Positions 55,049 through 63,246 of a stretch of 64,000 nt of DNA are shown here, in pieces. The first letter of the stretch is position 1; each line of letters begins with the position of its first letter. The notes beneath the pieces were generated by a model that was not told the origin of the DNA, ran no database searches, and saw only the letters and a list, made by a program, of their open reading frames with translations. This DNA comes from Maricaulis sp947259345 (GTDB lineage Bacteria; Pseudomonadota; Alphaproteobacteria; Caulobacterales; Maricaulaceae), in NCBI GenBank assembly GCA_965217205.1, contig OZ244254.1, positions 2,480,001-2,544,000 of the forward strand. The letters are read 5' to 3'. A program made the position numbers and the translations under genes.

Positions 55049-56234
55049 GCCCTCTCACCTCGAGAAACAAGAGTGTCAGATCATCCTGGCTCTGCGCATC
55101 TGGTCCTTCGAAAAGCCGCTCGATGAGAGCCGGCAGGAATCCGGGGCCCCGTTCGACGGGCAAGAGTTCACAGGCCAGTCGCGCGATATCCGCTGGCTCC
55201 AAAGACAGTTCAGGCCGCTCGAAATTCTCATACAGCCCATCGCTGTAACACAGCACGCGATCGCCACGCTCCAGATCAACTTCGTATGCTTCATAGTCGG
55301 TCTTTGGCGCGCACCCGAGGATCAATCCACTCCCCTCAAGCGCCTGCCAGCCGCCTGACGCTTGCAGCACAATCGGCGCCGGCGCTCCAGCAATCGCGTA
55401 GTCCATTTTCCCCACACTCGGATCAACCACGCCGTAGAATGCGGTCGCGAAATGCTCGACCGGCAGCATCTGGCATAGATAGTTATTGACCGCCGCGAGG
55501 AAGCTAGCAGGTCGGGACCGGTGGCGAGACAGCGCATCTGTCAGCATATGAACCCGGAAGGCATTGATGGCGGCGGCGACGCCATGGCCCGAAAGGTCAA
55601 CCATGAAGAGACCGAAACGTGTTTCGTCTATCTCGAAGACCTGCCAGAGATCCCCGCCGAGCCGATTGGACGCCTTGTAGAAAGTCCAGAGGTCGGCGCC
55701 GCGCGGGGACGCAATCGCGGCGACATCCTCATCCGATTTGAGCAGCGATATCTGCATCGCCTCGGCGGCCTGCAGCTCGTCGTCCATCCGACGCTGATAG
55801 CGTTGAAGGCGATCCAGCATTCGGCGCCGCTCAAGATGCAGCCTAACCCGCGACGCGATCTCGTGCGGGTGAATGGGTTTGGAGATCACGTCCGAGGCGC
55901 CGGCGTCAAATGCCGATGCCCGCTCGTCGGCATCCTGAAGCGCCGTCTGGATAAGGATCGGCACATTCAATCTCAGACGTTGGCGAACCTCCCGGCAAAC
56001 ATCAAACCCGTCCTTGTTCGGCATGACGATGTCGAGAATTACCATCTCAACCGGCTCACGCTCGAGGATTGCAAGGGCTTCGACACCATCGCTCGCGAAA
56101 AGATGGTTGGGAAAGCCTGCCGCATTGAGGATTGAGGCAATCATGCTGCGGGAGGATCTCAGATCATCGACGATCAGGATCAACGCGTTATCCGCCGTCT
56201 GACCGATCTGATTTGCGTCGACATCGCCCGGCAT
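55041..56234 (-). CDS. Receiver-PP2C (RsbU/SpoIIE-type) phosphatase
   Basis: This 397-residue protein has an N-terminal response-regulator receiver with acidic pocket D23/D24, phospho-acceptor Asp68 in MVILDIVMPNKDG and Lys119 in ISKP. A coiled linker (about 135-165) follows. The C-terminal PPM/SpoIIE phosphatase domain has metal sites in GGDLW, MVDLSGHGV, CYSDGLYE and the ending QDDLTLLFLEV. The expected role is phosphorylation-controlled dephosphorylation of the STAS protein encoded just upstream. The layout parallels HsbR in Pseudomonas. Confidence 0.92.
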   Translation of the reverse strand: MPGDVDANQIGQTADNALILIVDDLRSSRSMIASILNAAGFPNHLFASDGVEALAILEREPVEMVILDIVMPNKDGFDVCREVRQRLRLNVPILIQTALQDADERASAFDAGASDVISKPIHPHEIASRVRLHLERRRMLDRLQRYQRRMDDELQAAEAMQISLLKSDEDVAAIASPRGADLWTFYKASNRLGGDLWQVFEIDETRFGLFMVDLSGHGVAAAINAFRVHMLTDALSRHRSRPASFLAAVNNYLCQMLPVEHFATAFYGVVDPSVGKMDYAIAGAPAPIVLQASGGWQALEGSGLILGCAPKTDYEAYEVDLERGDRVLCYSDGLYENFERPELSLEPADIARLACELLPVERGPGFLPALIERLFEGPDAQSQDDLTLLFLEVRGHG

Positions 56235-56241
56235 CGCGATC

Positions 56242-56544
56242 TCAGACGATCTTGATCAGTTGATCGATCTTGGACAGCTCGACAACCTTGGCGACATGAC
56301 CTGTCACACCGGACAGAATGAGCGCTTTGCCAGATTTGTCGGCCTTGTCCTTGGCCAGCAAGAGCATGCCGATGCCGGCAGAGTCGATCATCTTTGTGCC
56401 GGCGAGGGAGAGTTCGACCATGCTCGGATCAGACCCGGCGATCTCGCTGACGATCTGACGAAACGCCTCATGATCATCAAATGTGATGACGCCTGATATC
56501 GACACGATGAGCCGGTCGCGCCGGGCTTCGATCCTGTACTTCAT
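56242..56544 (-). CDS. STAS-domain anti-sigma factor antagonist
   Basis: This 100-residue protein is a single STAS domain. Ser55, in KMIDSAGIGMLLLA, is at the site phosphorylated in SpoIIAA/RsbV-type antagonists. When unphosphorylated it would bind the HATPase partner. It is 7 bases upstream of the phosphatase gene and downstream of the Hpt gene, all on one strand. AGGAAGG precedes the ATG. Confidence 0.92.
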   Translation of the reverse strand: MKYRIEARRDRLIVSISGVITFDDHEAFRQIVSEIAGSDPSMVELSLAGTKMIDSAGIGMLLLAKDKADKSGKALILSGVTGHVAKVVELSKIDQLIKIV

Positions 56545-56597
56545 CTTGGCCTTCCTCCCAGCCGTTTAGCACTCTGAACCGACAATCGCGGCAAGTT

Positions 56598-56927
56598 TCA
56601 AGGGGTCACTTCCAAGCGAGCGATCGACCGATCAACAACCTCGTTCAAGACCTCACCCGGATCACCTGCATCACGCTCCAACTCTGCCGCAATCTGCGTA
56701 AGTTGCACCAGACCAATGTTTGAGGCCGCCCCTTTCAGGGCGTGCGCGGCGGCCTTGGCCGCCTCCACATCAGAGGCGGCAATGGCCTCCTGATAGGCAT
56801 TTGAAAGCGCACGCAAATCATCAACAAACTGGCTTCGCATTCCAACAAATGCGTCCAGTCCAACCGCATCGACCAATGCCTGAATAATGCGGAGATCAAT
56901 TTCCGGTTGGCTGCGCCAATTGCTCAC
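56598..56927 (-). CDS. Histidine phosphotransfer (Hpt) protein
   Basis: This 109-residue helical protein has the Hpt motif AAHALKGAASNIGL, with His62 as phospho-acceptor. The start is taken as GTG 56927, preceded by GGGGAG with 6-base spacing. A longer frame from a TTG at 56981 has no extra family features. It is the first gene of the Hpt-STAS-phosphatase-HATPase module. It would feed phosphate to the receiver of the phosphatase from a hybrid kinase encoded elsewhere. Confidence 0.85.
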   Translation of the reverse strand: MSNWRSQPEIDLRIIQALVDAVGLDAFVGMRSQFVDDLRALSNAYQEAIAASDVEAAKAAAHALKGAASNIGLVQLTQIAAELERDAGDPGEVLNEVVDRSIARLEVTP

Positions 56928-57090
56928 AAGCCTCTCCCCAGTTCCCAGACGCGCGGCGAAATCCTTCGCGACACGCCACAATGGACCGTACGCCTTGCCG
57001 TCCGCTGCTCAAGGTTCTCTGGCAGCTTTCTCGAGGCAATCTCTGTCAATCCGGGGCCGCACGGCGCCGTTTACAGCAGGTGATGTGAAG

Positions 57091-58134
57091 CTAGGGAGCG
57101 CGTGGAGCGGAAGAGTCCCGAATAACAATCTCGGAGCGGATCTCGCGACGTGCATCCGCGTCGGGGTCGCCATTGAGATGACTGGCCAGCAGCTCGATTG
57201 CAGCGCTTGCCATGTCGGAAATCGGCTGCCGGACAGTGGTCAGTTGCGGCCAGATCGCGGTGGCGGTCTGGGTATCGTCGAAACCCACCACCGTCAGTTC
57301 CCGAGGCACGTCGAGCGCGTGCTTATGGGCCAGTGCGATCACGGCCACCGCCATGTCATCATTGGATGCGAAGATCGCGGTCGGTCGATCTGCGAGCGAC
57401 AACAGACGGTCCGCCGCCTCAAGCCCGGACTTGTAGGTGAAGGCACCGGGGGCGATCAGCTCCGCGTCATTGTCCACGCCGTGCGCAGCGAGGCCTTCGA
57501 GAAAACCCGCATAGCGTTCACGACTGGCGCCATGTTCTTCAGGACCCAGCACGAATCCAATTCGACTATGGCCCAACTCGATCAGATACTCGGTCATCCG
57601 GCGCGAGGCCGCTCGGTCATCGGTGAGCACACATGGCGCGCGATCCAGATCTGTATCCGGTGCTATTCGGACGTGCGGAATGCCCGCCTTCTCTACCGCA
57701 TCCATCACATCCACATTGTCGCAAACCGGTGGCGGCATGATGATGCCGTCGAAATTCGAGGTCCGGAGCATGGCTGCGATCTCGGCCGCCCAGTCATCGC
57801 CAGCGGTACCGCAACTCTCGAGCACCAGGTGATACCCCGACGCGCGACAGCGATTCAGTGCCCCGATCAGCAACTCACTGATATAGCCGGCGCTCGGATT
57901 GTCGTAGAGCAGGCCGATAAAATAGGCATTGGCCCGCGCGAGATTTCGCGCAGACAGGTTTGGCCTGTAGTTGAGCTCGACGATGGCCGCCTGGACACGT
58001 TCGCGCGTGGCGGGCCGCACATTCGGCTCGGCATTGAGAACGCGCGAAACTGTCATCGCCGACACGCCGGCCGCGCTCGCCACATCCTTGATCGTCGCGC
58101 CGGACTGCTTGTTCGCCCGTGTCTTCACACTCAT
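57091..58134 (-). CDS. LacI-family transcriptional regulator
   Basis: This 347-residue protein has a LacI helix-turn-helix (TIKDVASAAGVSAMTVSRVLN), the hinge helix NYRPNLSARNLA and a periplasmic-binding-protein-like effector domain (NDDMAVAVIALAHKHALDVP, VVGFDDT). Such proteins usually sense sugars. No sugar transport or catabolic genes are adjacent, so the target is unknown. The ATG at 58134 gives the standard N-terminus; the in-frame ATG at 58179 is less likely. An exact ATCACGTGAT palindrome lies 29 bases upstream at 58163-58172 and may be an autoregulatory site. Confidence 0.93.
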   Translation of the reverse strand: MSVKTRANKQSGATIKDVASAAGVSAMTVSRVLNAEPNVRPATRERVQAAIVELNYRPNLSARNLARANAYFIGLLYDNPSAGYISELLIGALNRCRASGYHLVLESCGTAGDDWAAEIAAMLRTSNFDGIIMPPPVCDNVDVMDAVEKAGIPHVRIAPDTDLDRAPCVLTDDRAASRRMTEYLIELGHSRIGFVLGPEEHGASRERYAGFLEGLAAHGVDNDAELIAPGAFTYKSGLEAADRLLSLADRPTAIFASNDDMAVAVIALAHKHALDVPRELTVVGFDDTQTATAIWPQLTTVRQPISDMASAAIELLASHLNGDPDADARREIRSEIVIRDSSAPRAP

Positions 58135-58162
58135 GCTGGCCGTCACCCCGGAACCTGACGTA

Positions 58163-58172
58163 ATCACGTGAT
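58163..58172. promoter_or_regulatory. ATCACGTGAT palindrome upstream of the lacI-type gene
   Basis: A perfect 10-base palindrome lies 29 bases before the proposed start of the LacI-family gene. LacI-type proteins bind central-CG palindromes, so autoregulation is possible. It is short, and chance occurrence cannot be excluded. Confidence 0.35.
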
Positions 58173-58255
58173 CCGGCATGGTAGCGCAAACGCCGCGCGC
58201 CCGCACCCGCCTTCGTCACTCGTCCGGGAAGCCTGTGTCGGAGCGGTTCCCCGGC

Positions 58256-58927
58256 TTAGAGACCGGTAAAGACCTGGAATGCCCGAAGAAGCGGATTGTC
58301 GAACCGCAGCTTGCCGCAGGTCAGCGCCAGACAAACGCAGATGCCAGATGGATCGATCCGGATATCGTGCTCGATATCAGGATGCGCCTCTTCCACATCG
58401 CCGCGCCGATATTCCTGCTCGCCATCCCAGAAACTGCCCTTCAAGACGAGGGTCAGCTCCGAGCCATTATGGCCGTGATGCGGAATGGAGACGCCAGGCT
58501 CTGCCTTCAACAGCCAGAGACGCTCGTCTGCATCGCCGCGCCACAGCACAGCCTTGCGCAGACCCGGGCCGAGAAACTCCCATTTCACCTTCACACCGGT
58601 TCGCGCCAGATAGGCGGCGAGCGCCGGCGGAATGTCGACATCCGACAGGGCGTCCGGAGCCGCCGGCAGGGCAGACTCAACAACCTCGCCTTCGGTTGCA
58701 TCAGCGAGGTCGAGAAGATCGTCGGCGCTGAACGGCAGGGCCTCGCCGATCGGCAATTGCTCGAGAAGGGAGCCGCCGATCTGGTCGAGGCGGGCCAAAC
58801 GAGCCTCGGCGTCATCATTGAGTTCGATGTGGGAGCGAACAAGCACGTCCTCGGCCTCGCTCGCCAGAGCGCCGGCGGCGTAGTCGAGATACCAAGTGTC
58901 GTCCAGCACATGACCGCGTTGGGTCAT
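58256..58927 (-). CDS. chrR: ChrR-type anti-sigma factor without the zinc-site cysteines
   Basis: This 223-residue cupin-containing anti-sigma factor is paired with RpoE. The N-terminal anti-sigma domain keeps His6 and His33. In the family's H-x3-C-x2-C zinc motif both cysteines are replaced (Asn37 and Ala40 in HIELNDDA). The C-terminal cupin retains metal ligands His151, His153, Glu157 and His187 (HHGHNGSELTLVLKG and DIEHDI). In Rhodobacter the pair responds to singlet oxygen. It overlaps rpoE by ATGA. The missing cysteines may change metal dependence or how sigma is released. Confidence 0.93.
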   Translation of the reverse strand: MTQRGHVLDDTWYLDYAAGALASEAEDVLVRSHIELNDDAEARLARLDQIGGSLLEQLPIGEALPFSADDLLDLADATEGEVVESALPAAPDALSDVDIPPALAAYLARTGVKVKWEFLGPGLRKAVLWRGDADERLWLLKAEPGVSIPHHGHNGSELTLVLKGSFWDGEQEYRRGDVEEAHPDIEHDIRIDPSGICVCLALTCGKLRFDNPLLRAFQVFTGL

Positions 58928-59508
58928 ACCAAGTCTCCAAGTGTCGTTTTCAGCTTGCCCATGGCAAGCCGTATTCGTGATTTTACCGTGCCGAGCGGCA
59001 AGTCGAGCCGATCGGCGATTTCGCTGTGGGACAAGCCTTCAGTAAAGGCCATGTCGATGACCTGACGCTGGTCAGGTGAGAGGGTTTCGAGCGCCGCTCC
59101 GACACTCTGCGCGGACTCCGACATCTCACACAAATCGTCCGCCGCCGGCGCCGGTTCCGGTTGCAGGGACGGATCGGTCTCGTCCATCTGCTCGGCCCGT
59201 TTGGCCTTGCGGAACTGGTCGATGTGCTGGTTGCGCGCGATTGTGTAGATCCAGGTCGAGGCGCCGGCCTTGGCGGGATCGAAACTGGCCGCCCGGCGCC
59301 AGACCGATAGCATCACGTCCTGGGTGATATCTTCCGCCTGCGCCTTCGGCACGCGCCGCTGCAACAGGAATGACCGGATGCGCGGCGCGAAATGATCGAA
59401 CAACGCCCGGAAAGCCTGACGGTCGCGCGCCTGCCCGACCCGAACAAGCAGGTTGGACATTGTTCGGCTGTCGACCGCAGCGCTCGGCCGCTCAGTCAGG
59501 TCCGTCAT
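58924..59508 (-). CDS. rpoE: ECF sigma factor RpoE (ECF11 type)
   Basis: This 194-residue protein has sigma region 2 (DHFAPRIRSFLLQRRV, EDITQDVMLSVWRRA, STWIYTIARNQHIDQFR) and region 4 (LSPDQRQVIDMAFTEGLSHS, then LPLGTVKSRIRLAMGKLK). AAAGGGG precedes the ATG at 59508. The frame continues upstream but without family features. Its own promoter matches TGATCC-N18-TAAG, the sequence known for Rhodobacter RpoE, so it is probably autoregulated. It is divergent from a lipid-modification operon with a second site of the same type. Confidence 0.95.
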   Translation of the reverse strand: MTDLTERPSAAVDSRTMSNLLVRVGQARDRQAFRALFDHFAPRIRSFLLQRRVPKAQAEDITQDVMLSVWRRAASFDPAKAGASTWIYTIARNQHIDQFRKAKRAEQMDETDPSLQPEPAPAADDLCEMSESAQSVGAALETLSPDQRQVIDMAFTEGLSHSEIADRLDLPLGTVKSRIRLAMGKLKTTLGDLV

Positions 59509-59582
59509 GAACCCCTTTCCCGGGTCGGAAGCCCGGGGATCGGCCGGGCGGGCAAATGTCTGGACAGCAGCGTACATGTTTC

Positions 59583-59612
59583 CGCTTACGAAGACAGGGC
59601 CGGACCGGATCA
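59583..59612 (-). promoter_or_regulatory. RpoE-type promoter of rpoE-chrR
   Basis: On the minus strand TGATCC (59612-59607) is followed after exactly 18 bases by TAAGCG (59588-59583). This matches the TGATCC-N18-TAAGA promoter known for Rhodobacter RpoE. Transcription would start about 70 bases before the rpoE ATG. Confidence 0.85.
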
Positions 59613-59657
59613 CTCCTCAGCCCCATCCTCCGGCGATGACCGCGCGCGTCATGCGTG

Positions 59658-59687
59658 TGATCCGCTCTGCCCGAGCCTGCGTAACTC
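59658..59687 (+). promoter_or_regulatory. RpoE-type promoter of the flavoprotein-DUF1365-cfa operon
   Basis: TGATCC (59658-59663), 18 bases, then TAACTC (59682-59687). Same -35 and same spacing as the rpoE promoter on the other strand, with the conserved TAA of the -10 element. It predicts a leader of about 30 bases before the ATG at 59726. Confidence 0.82.
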
Positions 59688-59725
59688 CTTACCAGAATGA
59701 TTTTGAAGCCTTGCACGAGACCCCT

Positions 59726-61078
59726 ATGACCCAGATTCCCAAACGCCGCATCGCGGTCATAGGCTCCGGCATTTCAGGACTCGCCGCCGCCTGGCGACTT
59801 TCGCAGACCGATAATGTGACTCTCCTTGAAGCGGCCGACCGTCTCGGAGGACATGCGAATACCGCGCAGATCGAGCTTGAGGGACAGTCTTTCGGCGTCG
59901 ACACTGGCTTCATCGTCTATAATCCGCGGAACTATCCCAATTTCGTCAGCCTGATGGACCAGTTGGGAGTCGAGACGGCCGAGAGCGACATGTCCTTCGC
60001 GGCGTCGATCGGCAATGGCGGTTTCGAATACTCGTCCAATCCAAGCGGACTCTTTGCCCAGCGGCGCAATCTCGTGCGTCCGCGCATGTGGCGCATGATC
60101 GCGGACATTCTCCGCCTGAACCAGCATGCCCGTGACAGCCGGAGCACCGACACCAGCCTGACCCTCGACGAATTCCTAAAGGAAAAGGGCTATTCCCGCG
60201 CCTTCCGCGAAGATCACATCCTGCCCATGTGTGCTGCGATCTGGTCGTCTCCCGTCGACCAGATGCGTGGCTTTCCGGCCGGAAGTTTCTTTCGCTTTTT
60301 CCTCAATCACGGCCTGCTGCAGCTGACGGACCGCCCGCAATGGCGGACGATTGCAGGTGGCAGCCAAGCCTATGTGGAAGCGCTGGCTGAGGCGATTGAC
60401 GGGAAAATCCGCGTTGGAACACCTGTTCAGGGCCTGCAGCGATCAGATCAGGGCGTCACGGTGTCGCTCGCTGATGGCACCCGGGAGGTCTATGACGATG
60501 TTGTCCTGGCCTGTCATTCGGACCAGGCGCTCAAACTCGTCTCGGATGCGGACCATGAAGAGAGAACGCTGCTCTCCGCGATCCGCTACCGGCCGAACAC
60601 AGCTGTCCTCCATACCGACACTCGCCTGATGCCCCGCCGGCGCTCGGCCTGGGCGAGCTGGAATTATCTGGAGCGGCGCCACGGCGACACCAATGAGATC
60701 AGCCTGACCTACTGGATGAACCGGCTGCAGCCCCTGCCCGTGAAAACGCCGGTCTTTGTCACCCTCAACCCCCAGACCGAGCCGGACCCGGGCACGGTGC
60801 TGCGCGTCGATTCCTATGAGCATCCGATCTTCGACCAGGCCGCCATATCGGCGCAATCCGCCATCGGGCAGATCCAGGGACGCGGTGGCGTCTGGTATTG
60901 CGGCGCGTGGCTGGGTTCGGGTTTTCACGAGGACGGCCTGCAGTCCGGCCTCATTGTGGCGGATAGCTTGGGCGCGACACCACGCCCGTGGTCCCATTCG
61001 GACATGAATGCGCGCATCGCCTGGCCCGGCCATACGACCCCGGCGACAAGCGACGCCTTGCCCATCGCTGCCGAATGA
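59726..61078 (+). CDS. FAD-dependent amine-oxidase-like protein (COG2907)
   Basis: This 450-residue flavoprotein has the dinucleotide fold IAVIGSGISGLAAAWRLS, then LLEAADRLGGHANT, and a C-terminal FAD segment GVWYCGAWLGSGFHEDGLQSG. This COG2907 type is habitually encoded with DUF1365 and cyclopropane fatty acid synthase genes, as here. In Rhodobacter related genes belong to the RpoE regulon, and members of such clusters make methylated furan fatty acids. A lipid desaturase or oxidase role is therefore plausible but not shown. It overlaps DUF1365 by ATGA. Confidence 0.9.
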   Translation: MTQIPKRRIAVIGSGISGLAAAWRLSQTDNVTLLEAADRLGGHANTAQIELEGQSFGVDTGFIVYNPRNYPNFVSLMDQLGVETAESDMSFAASIGNGGFEYSSNPSGLFAQRRNLVRPRMWRMIADILRLNQHARDSRSTDTSLTLDEFLKEKGYSRAFREDHILPMCAAIWSSPVDQMRGFPAGSFFRFFLNHGLLQLTDRPQWRTIAGGSQAYVEALAEAIDGKIRVGTPVQGLQRSDQGVTVSLADGTREVYDDVVLACHSDQALKLVSDADHEERTLLSAIRYRPNTAVLHTDTRLMPRRRSAWASWNYLERRHGDTNEISLTYWMNRLQPLPVKTPVFVTLNPQTEPDPGTVLRVDSYEHPIFDQAAISAQSAIGQIQGRGGVWYCGAWLGSGFHEDGLQSGLIVADSLGATPRPWSHSDMNARIAWPGHTTPATSDALPIAAE

Positions 61079-61851
61079 CCCCTCGCCCCGCCTCACTCCT
61101 GATTGGCCAGGTCGGCCATACGCGGCGAAGGCCGCGCCATCACAGCCTGCGCTACCGCGTTGCGTCCGTGCTGGTGGATATCGACGGGCCCGAAATGCCG
61201 CGCTCCCGTCGCCTCGGCTTCGGGTTCAATCGCGCCGCACTGGTGAGCCTGCAAACACGAGATCATGGCGGCGCGGATCTGGACTTGCGCGACTGGGTCG
61301 AGACCCGGCTTCGCGACGCCGGTGTGACAGGCCCCTTCGGTCGGATCCAGCTTCTGGCCGCGCCGCGCGTGCTCGGCCTCGCTTTCAATCCGGTCTCCGT
61401 CTTCTTCGCCCATGCCCCCGACGGCACGCTGATCGGCCTGATCTTCGAAGTCAGCAATTTCCACAGCGGGCGCTGCGCCTATGCCTTCCCGGTGGGGCCC
61501 ATGACCGACGCCGACGGATCGGTCCGCTTGCGAACGGAAAAACGTTTCTTTGTCTCGCCCTTCAATCCGGTTGCCGGGACCTATCATTTCCGCATCAGCC
61601 TCGAGGGCGGTCGGTACCGCCTCGGTATCCAACTGGAGCGCGATGGCGAGGTTGTGCTCAGCGCGGCCCACACCGCGCGACTGGAAGATCTCGAGCCCGC
61701 CCGATTGCGCGCCGCCGCCTGGCTCGTCGCAACCAATACGGCGCGGATTTTTTTTGGTATCCTGTGGGAGGCGCTGAAATTGCGCCTCAAGGGGCTGGCG
61801 CTATTCGCCCCCCGCCGCGGAACCATTGACACCATGCCGGGGAGGCATTGA
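61075..61851 (+). CDS. DUF1365 family protein
   Basis: This 258-residue protein has the N-terminal GQVGHTRRRPRHHSLRYRVA and the segment NPVSVFFAHAPDGTLIGLIFEVSNFHSGRCAYAF, both typical of DUF1365. The ATG at 61075 shares bases with the preceding stop. The family has no established biochemical activity but is nearly always beside the COG2907 flavoprotein and a Cfa-like methyltransferase, so it presumably acts in the same lipid modification. It overlaps cfa by one base. Confidence 0.9.
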   Translation: MTPRPASLLIGQVGHTRRRPRHHSLRYRVASVLVDIDGPEMPRSRRLGFGFNRAALVSLQTRDHGGADLDLRDWVETRLRDAGVTGPFGRIQLLAAPRVLGLAFNPVSVFFAHAPDGTLIGLIFEVSNFHSGRCAYAFPVGPMTDADGSVRLRTEKRFFVSPFNPVAGTYHFRISLEGGRYRLGIQLERDGEVVLSAAHTARLEDLEPARLRAAAWLVATNTARIFFGILWEALKLRLKGLALFAPRRGTIDTMPGRH

Positions 61852-63092
61852 TGGACGCGTACAGTAACCATTCGACGACGGGAACGACCCGTCCGTCCCG
61901 CTTGCAAGCCTTCGCCGCGCGACGGATCACGCGTGCGCTCGATGGGTTGACGTCTGCACGCCTGCGCATCGAACTGCCCGGCGGCTACCGGTTTGCGGTC
62001 GGCCCGGACCAGGCAAGCATGGTCGCCGACTGGACAATCCACCGCTGGAACGCCTTGCTGCGCATCGCCGCCAGCGGGGTGCTGGGATTCTCCGAAGGCT
62101 ATGTGAATGATGAGTGGAAAACCTCTGACCTGCCCGCCCTCCTGACAGCGCTCGCGACCGAGCTGGACAAGGTGGACGCGGCCCATGGCCGAGGCGGCCC
62201 AAGCCGTCTTCTGGCGCGTCTCCAGCACTGGATGAACGCCAATACCCGCCGCGGCAGCCGCCGCAACATCTCGTTTCACTACGATCTCGGCAATGCCTTC
62301 TACGAGCAATGGCTTGATGAGAGCATGACCTATTCCGCAGCCCTTTTCGAAAGCGAGGACGACACGCTGGCACAGGCCCAGGCCCGCAAATACCGGCGGA
62401 TCTGCGAGAGCCTGAACCTCAAACCAGGTGACCGTGTTCTGGAGATCGGCTGTGGCTGGGGCGGGTTTGCCGAAGTCGCAATCCGGGATTTCGGCTGTCA
62501 TGTCACCGGGCTGACCCTGTCGCGCGAGCAATTGGACTATGCCCGGTCACGCTTGGAGTCAGCGGGGCTAGGCGACAAGGCCGATCTGCGACTGCAGGAC
62601 TATCGCGATGTCTCCGAACGATTCGATGCTGTCGCCTCGATCGAAATGTTTGAAGCGGTCGGCGAGGCACATTGGCCGGTCTACTTCAAGCAGGTCCATC
62701 ACTGCCTCCAGCCGGGTGGCCGAGCGGCCCTGCAGGTCATCACCATTCGCGAGCGGGATTTCGAGCGCTATCGCAATGCGGTCGACTTCATCCAGAAACA
62801 CGTCTTTCCGGGCGGCATGCTGCCTCCGGCGCCACTTCTGGACACGCTCGCCGCCGAAGCCGGCCTCGTCGCCAAGGACACGAAGATGTTCGCGGATGGC
62901 TATGCCCGCACGCTGGCAATGTGGCATCGCGCCTATCGGGCAAGCTGGCCGGACATCGAACCCATGGGGTTTGACGCCCGCTTTGACAGGATTTGGCGTT
63001 TCTACCTCGCCTATTGCGAGGCTGGCTTCCGCACCGGCCGCATTGATGTCGGTCAATTCGTCTATTCCAAACCCGAACTCGAAGCCGGCTGA
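61851..63092 (+). CDS. cfa: Cyclopropane-fatty-acyl-phospholipid synthase family methyltransferase
   Basis: This 413-residue SAM-dependent enzyme has the N-terminal lipid-binding domain of Cfa proteins followed by the methyltransferase fold (HYDLGNAFYEQWLDESMTYS; SAM motif VLEIGCGWGGFAEVA; the C-terminal RTGRIDVGQFVYSKP). It would methylate or cyclopropanate unsaturated acyl chains in the membrane. GGAGG at 61841-61845 selects ATG 61851. It is the last gene of the RpoE-linked operon. In Rhodobacter a Cfa paralogue in this setting methylates vaccenoyl lipids, so the exact product should be left open. Confidence 0.93.
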   Translation: MDAYSNHSTTGTTRPSRLQAFAARRITRALDGLTSARLRIELPGGYRFAVGPDQASMVADWTIHRWNALLRIAASGVLGFSEGYVNDEWKTSDLPALLTALATELDKVDAAHGRGGPSRLLARLQHWMNANTRRGSRRNISFHYDLGNAFYEQWLDESMTYSAALFESEDDTLAQAQARKYRRICESLNLKPGDRVLEIGCGWGGFAEVAIRDFGCHVTGLTLSREQLDYARSRLESAGLGDKADLRLQDYRDVSERFDAVASIEMFEAVGEAHWPVYFKQVHHCLQPGGRAALQVITIRERDFERYRNAVDFIQKHVFPGGMLPPAPLLDTLAAEAGLVAKDTKMFADGYARTLAMWHRAYRASWPDIEPMGFDARFDRIWRFYLAYCEAGFRTGRIDVGQFVYSKPELEAG

Positions 63093-63246
63093 GCTTGCGG
63101 CCCCGACTCCCCCGCGTGCATGAAAAATGACGTTATCCCGGGGGGTAATGTCGAGAATTTGAATCAAATCATAATCCGGCGCTGACCGGACCTTTACCTC
63201 TTTACGCCATCGTCCGCCTTTCCAAGAAGACCAACAGGTGGACTGG
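63093..63246. other. Intergenic region before the sensor gene
   Basis: These 154 bases contain a GGGGGG run near 63139-63144 and an exact ATTTGA-A-TCAAAT palindrome at 63157-63169 in an A+T-rich patch, which could be part of the promoter or operator of the following gene. No coding sequence and no clear terminator for cfa were seen. Confidence 0.45.
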
